Source: a virus
Length of the DNA: 20,667 nt
Virus record (IMG/VR): IMGVR_UViG_3300031857_001697
Coordinates: 1-20,667 of that record
Strand: one strand, 5' to 3'
The notes under the pieces were generated by a model that saw nothing but the letters and a program-made list of their open reading frames with translations, made no database searches and was not told where the DNA came from. This document shows positions 20,274 through 20,667 of the stretch, piece after piece (position 1 is the first letter of the stretch; each line of letters starts with the position of its first letter). The translations under genes and the position numbers were made by a program.

Positions 20274-20598
20274 GGGATTCCTTGGGAAAGTATTGGGCGA
20301 TGATCTTCTCGGCCGAGTGGAGAGCCTGGGCAGCAAAGCATTGCGGGAAAGCGACAGCGACAGCCGCCCAGCACAGGTCTTCTTCGAACCAGTTGAATGA
20401 ACCGCTCCACTGAGCGGCCCATTGGCGATGTTGCAGAGGGATTCGCTCGATGAACTCGGGCGACACCCAGATGCCTCCATGCGATGGTGTGGACACCGAG
20501 TAGACGCCTTTGGCGATCCGCTTGGGCATTGTGTCCGAGAGGCCCCAGGGCGTGTCCACACGGACCTCGGCTACCTTCATCCAGTCTTCGATTCTCAT
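20224..20598 (-). CDS. DUF7007-like phage/plasmid protein
   Basis: I choose ATG 20598 because GAGGAGTGGCC lies directly upstream; the frame stays open beyond it toward the window edge. The product (MRIEDWMKVAEVRVDTPWG...) contains VYSVSTPSHGGIWVSPEFIE and WFEEDLCWAAVAVAFPQC, the TPSHGG-x-x-(L/V)-S and W-(Y/F)-EED features of the DUF7007 group found in phages and plasmids. Function is unknown. It overlaps the start of the next gene by 50 bases. The family call is by pattern memory, not by a search. Confidence 0.55.
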   Translation of the reverse strand: MRIEDWMKVAEVRVDTPWGLSDTMPKRIAKGVYSVSTPSHGGIWVSPEFIERIPLQHRQWAAQWSGSFNWFEEDLCWAAVAVAFPQCFAAQALHSAEKIIAQYFPKESHENNQPVERGSESNPL

Positions 20599-20667
20599 GG
20601 CCACTCCTCGACTGACGTCGTGCAACAGTTCCTTGGCGATTCGTAGGAACCGCCGGTGGGCGTTCTT

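Noticed and set aside
20595-20667. Possible end of an upstream gene, stopping at TGA 20595-20597 overlapping the ATG of the DUF7007-like gene
   Set aside because: Only 24 codons are visible and another frame is also open through this stretch, so the frame cannot be decided.
1-20667. CRISPR array, insertion sequence or integrase
   Set aside because: No regular short repeats with spacers, no transposase and no tyrosine or complete serine integrase is visible.

Overview
This window is a stretch of a tailed double-stranded DNA bacteriophage (Caudoviricetes) genome, or a provirus of one. The support is a terminase large subunit with ATPase and nuclease motifs, a probable portal protein, a head-tail connector-like protein, an SSB, an SF2 helicase, a compact sliding clamp, a DUF932 protein and many short tightly packed genes with ATGA stop/start overlaps. 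The sequence is GC-rich. Nothing in it fixes the host. Consensus-like sigma-70 promoters, AGGAG-type ribosome binding sites and a csrA homologue point to a Gram-negative-like or planctomycete-like bacterium, but that is inference. All genes run on the minus strand except one small divergent gene, so the transcriptional order is from right (20.6 kb) to left (1).

Layout, in transcription order. 20.6-17.9 kb: small unknown genes, a DUF7007-like gene and a DnaN-like two-domain clamp, with intrinsic terminators near 19.83 and 18.73 kb. 17.8-14.1 kb: a DUF932 protein under a TATACT-type promoter, a zinc-finger protein, a probable single-strand-annealing-type protein and a catalytic-domain-only serine-recombinase-like protein, with terminators near 16.64 and 16.07 kb. 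14.1-13.3 kb: a strong promoter, an oversized tRNA-like gene, a 36-residue acidic peptide, csrA and another small gene. 13.1-13.3 kb: the only plus-strand gene, a ribbon-helix-helix-like regulator, divergent from the leftward operon across a structured 180-bp region. 12.9-8.8 kb: a ParB-like DNA-binding protein, an SF2 helicase, two related small proteins, SSB and a sigma-like protein. 8.3-0 kb: the packaging and virion genes (candidate small terminase, terminase large subunit, portal, an FkbM-type methyltransferase, connector-like protein, and a structural protein cut by the window edge). No major capsid gene is recognisable; it probably lies to the left of position 1.

The most striking unexplained signal is a dispersed palindrome, TGGNAACGTTNCCA. 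Six good copies are spread over the window: five inside genes and one between genes. Four of the genic copies are read in the same frame and encode SGNVT or TGNVT in loops or linkers. The portal copy is read in another frame, and one copy is intergenic, so the DNA rather than the peptide appears to be conserved. One copy sits inside the ParB-like gene. A phage-encoded DNA-binding system with scattered parS-like or operator-like sites is a reasonable hypothesis. Other points of interest are the oversized tRNA-like gene, the csrA gene with a hairpin leader, the switch-like leader upstream of the ParB-like operon, the sigma-like gene directly before the packaging genes, and the short clamp that may form a trimeric ring.
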